NCBI RefSeq assembly: GCF_003286085.1
Contig: NW_020825289.1
Location: 16,926,001-16,990,000, forward strand
From: Drosophila persimilis
Taxonomy: Eukaryota > Arthropoda > Insecta > Diptera > Drosophilidae
Direction: 5' to 3'
DNA: 64,000 bases
Part shown: positions 63,501 through 64,000 of the stretch, in pieces
How the letters are laid out: every line of letters starts with the position of its first letter
Position numbering within the stretch: the stretch's first letter is position 1
The notes under the pieces: model-generated
Told to the model about the DNA's origin: nothing
The model's database searches: none
Seen by the model: only the letters and a program-made list of their open reading frames with translations
Position numbers and translations under genes: made by a program

Positions 63501-64000
63501 GCATGCCCCGGCTTAAGCGTGTGAATGACAGTGCACACCCGCACACACATGGTGCAGGCTACAGGGTTTTGGACCGAAATAATTGTATATTCGACTTTAA
63601 TGCGATGCGACTAAGCCGGCTTACCGGTCGCATGATTAATTGTAATGAGCTGCATTACGCTTTACGTTTCGTACATCCCGCAATGGATCAGTGCATCATT
63701 TATGCGATTGTTTGGATGTAATATACAAACTATTGAAATGGATTCTACCAAGGAAACTTTTCACTGATACTCGTTTTTAAGGTTTAGTTAAATTCTAGCA
63801 TTACAATCCTTAGCTTAACCACATCACTTAAATACCCAATCAAATGGTAATCAATGTCAAAATTTGCATTACACTCCAATGGCATAGTTTGGCAGTCAGA
63901 TTTGGTTGTCCGAACATATTGGGAAACTGCTGCAGGTGGCGAGTCCACATCCCACCAGCAATCAGTGGTCCGATGGCCCAAGACAGTGGACATTACAGCC
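57576..64000. other. Non-coding DNA to the right edge
   Basis: No gene is supported. (TG)n at 58265-58280; GGCTCTTTT/GGCTCC imperfect repeats near 60180-60246; very AT-rich, TAAT-dense sequence at 61480-62300; a mosaic of GC-richer segments at 62540-62760 and 63490-63720. Possible enhancer DNA, but no specific site cluster can be proven by reading. Confidence 0.45.

Noticed and set aside
1-64000. CRISPR arrays, rRNA, tRNA, operons, prokaryotic elements
   Set aside because: None seen; the content is clearly insect nuclear DNA, and the tandem repeats are simple microsatellites.

Overview
The window is insect nuclear DNA, almost certainly from a Drosophila species. It has short introns with GTRAGT donors and pyrimidine-AG acceptors, CAG/CAA-coded polyglutamine, GAGA-type tracts and Inr/DPE core promoters. 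The only protein-coding gene I can recognise securely is charlatan (chn), a five-finger C2H2 regulator usually compared with vertebrate REST/NRSF. It lies on the minus strand. The species is not fixed by what I can see, but the gene differs enough from my memory of D. melanogaster chn that I would guess another lineage.

Region by region: 1-160 is the start of the chn 3' UTR, which runs off the left edge. 161-5123 holds the whole chn coding sequence in six exons (1853-161, 2466-2155, 2972-2772, 4182-3160, 4819-4257 and 5123-4902 in minus orientation). Every junction has a good donor and acceptor and keeps the frame; the product is 1337 residues. The first coding exon continues upstream as 5' UTR to an acceptor at 5254/5255. 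From there to 64,000 I see no second conserved protein gene. This nearly 59 kb is best read as chn 5' introns and upstream regulatory DNA, full of microsatellites and AT-rich stretches.

Three minus-strand first-exon candidates lie in it. P1 is 13504-13810, with an initiator and a DPE at exact +28 spacing. P2 is 18091-18382, with a TCAGTT initiator and a GTAAGTATT donor. P3 is 54230-54487, with a GTAAGTAAG donor. If P2 or P3 is spliced to 5254, an upstream ATG reads through the UTR and overlaps the chn start codon in another frame. P1 carries only two tiny closed uORFs. Promoter choice could therefore set how well Chn is translated. Weaker candidates are a 79-residue secreted-peptide ORF at 30266-30505 (-), an 89-residue ORF at 47002-47271 (-), a coding-like stretch at 35507-35770 (+) and a possible plus-strand first exon near 57220-57575.

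Chn itself combines five C2H2 fingers, two 17-residue polyglutamine tracts, a CtBP-type PLDFS motif and a degenerate C-terminal Cys/His module. No CRISPR array, tRNA, rRNA or intact transposon was seen.
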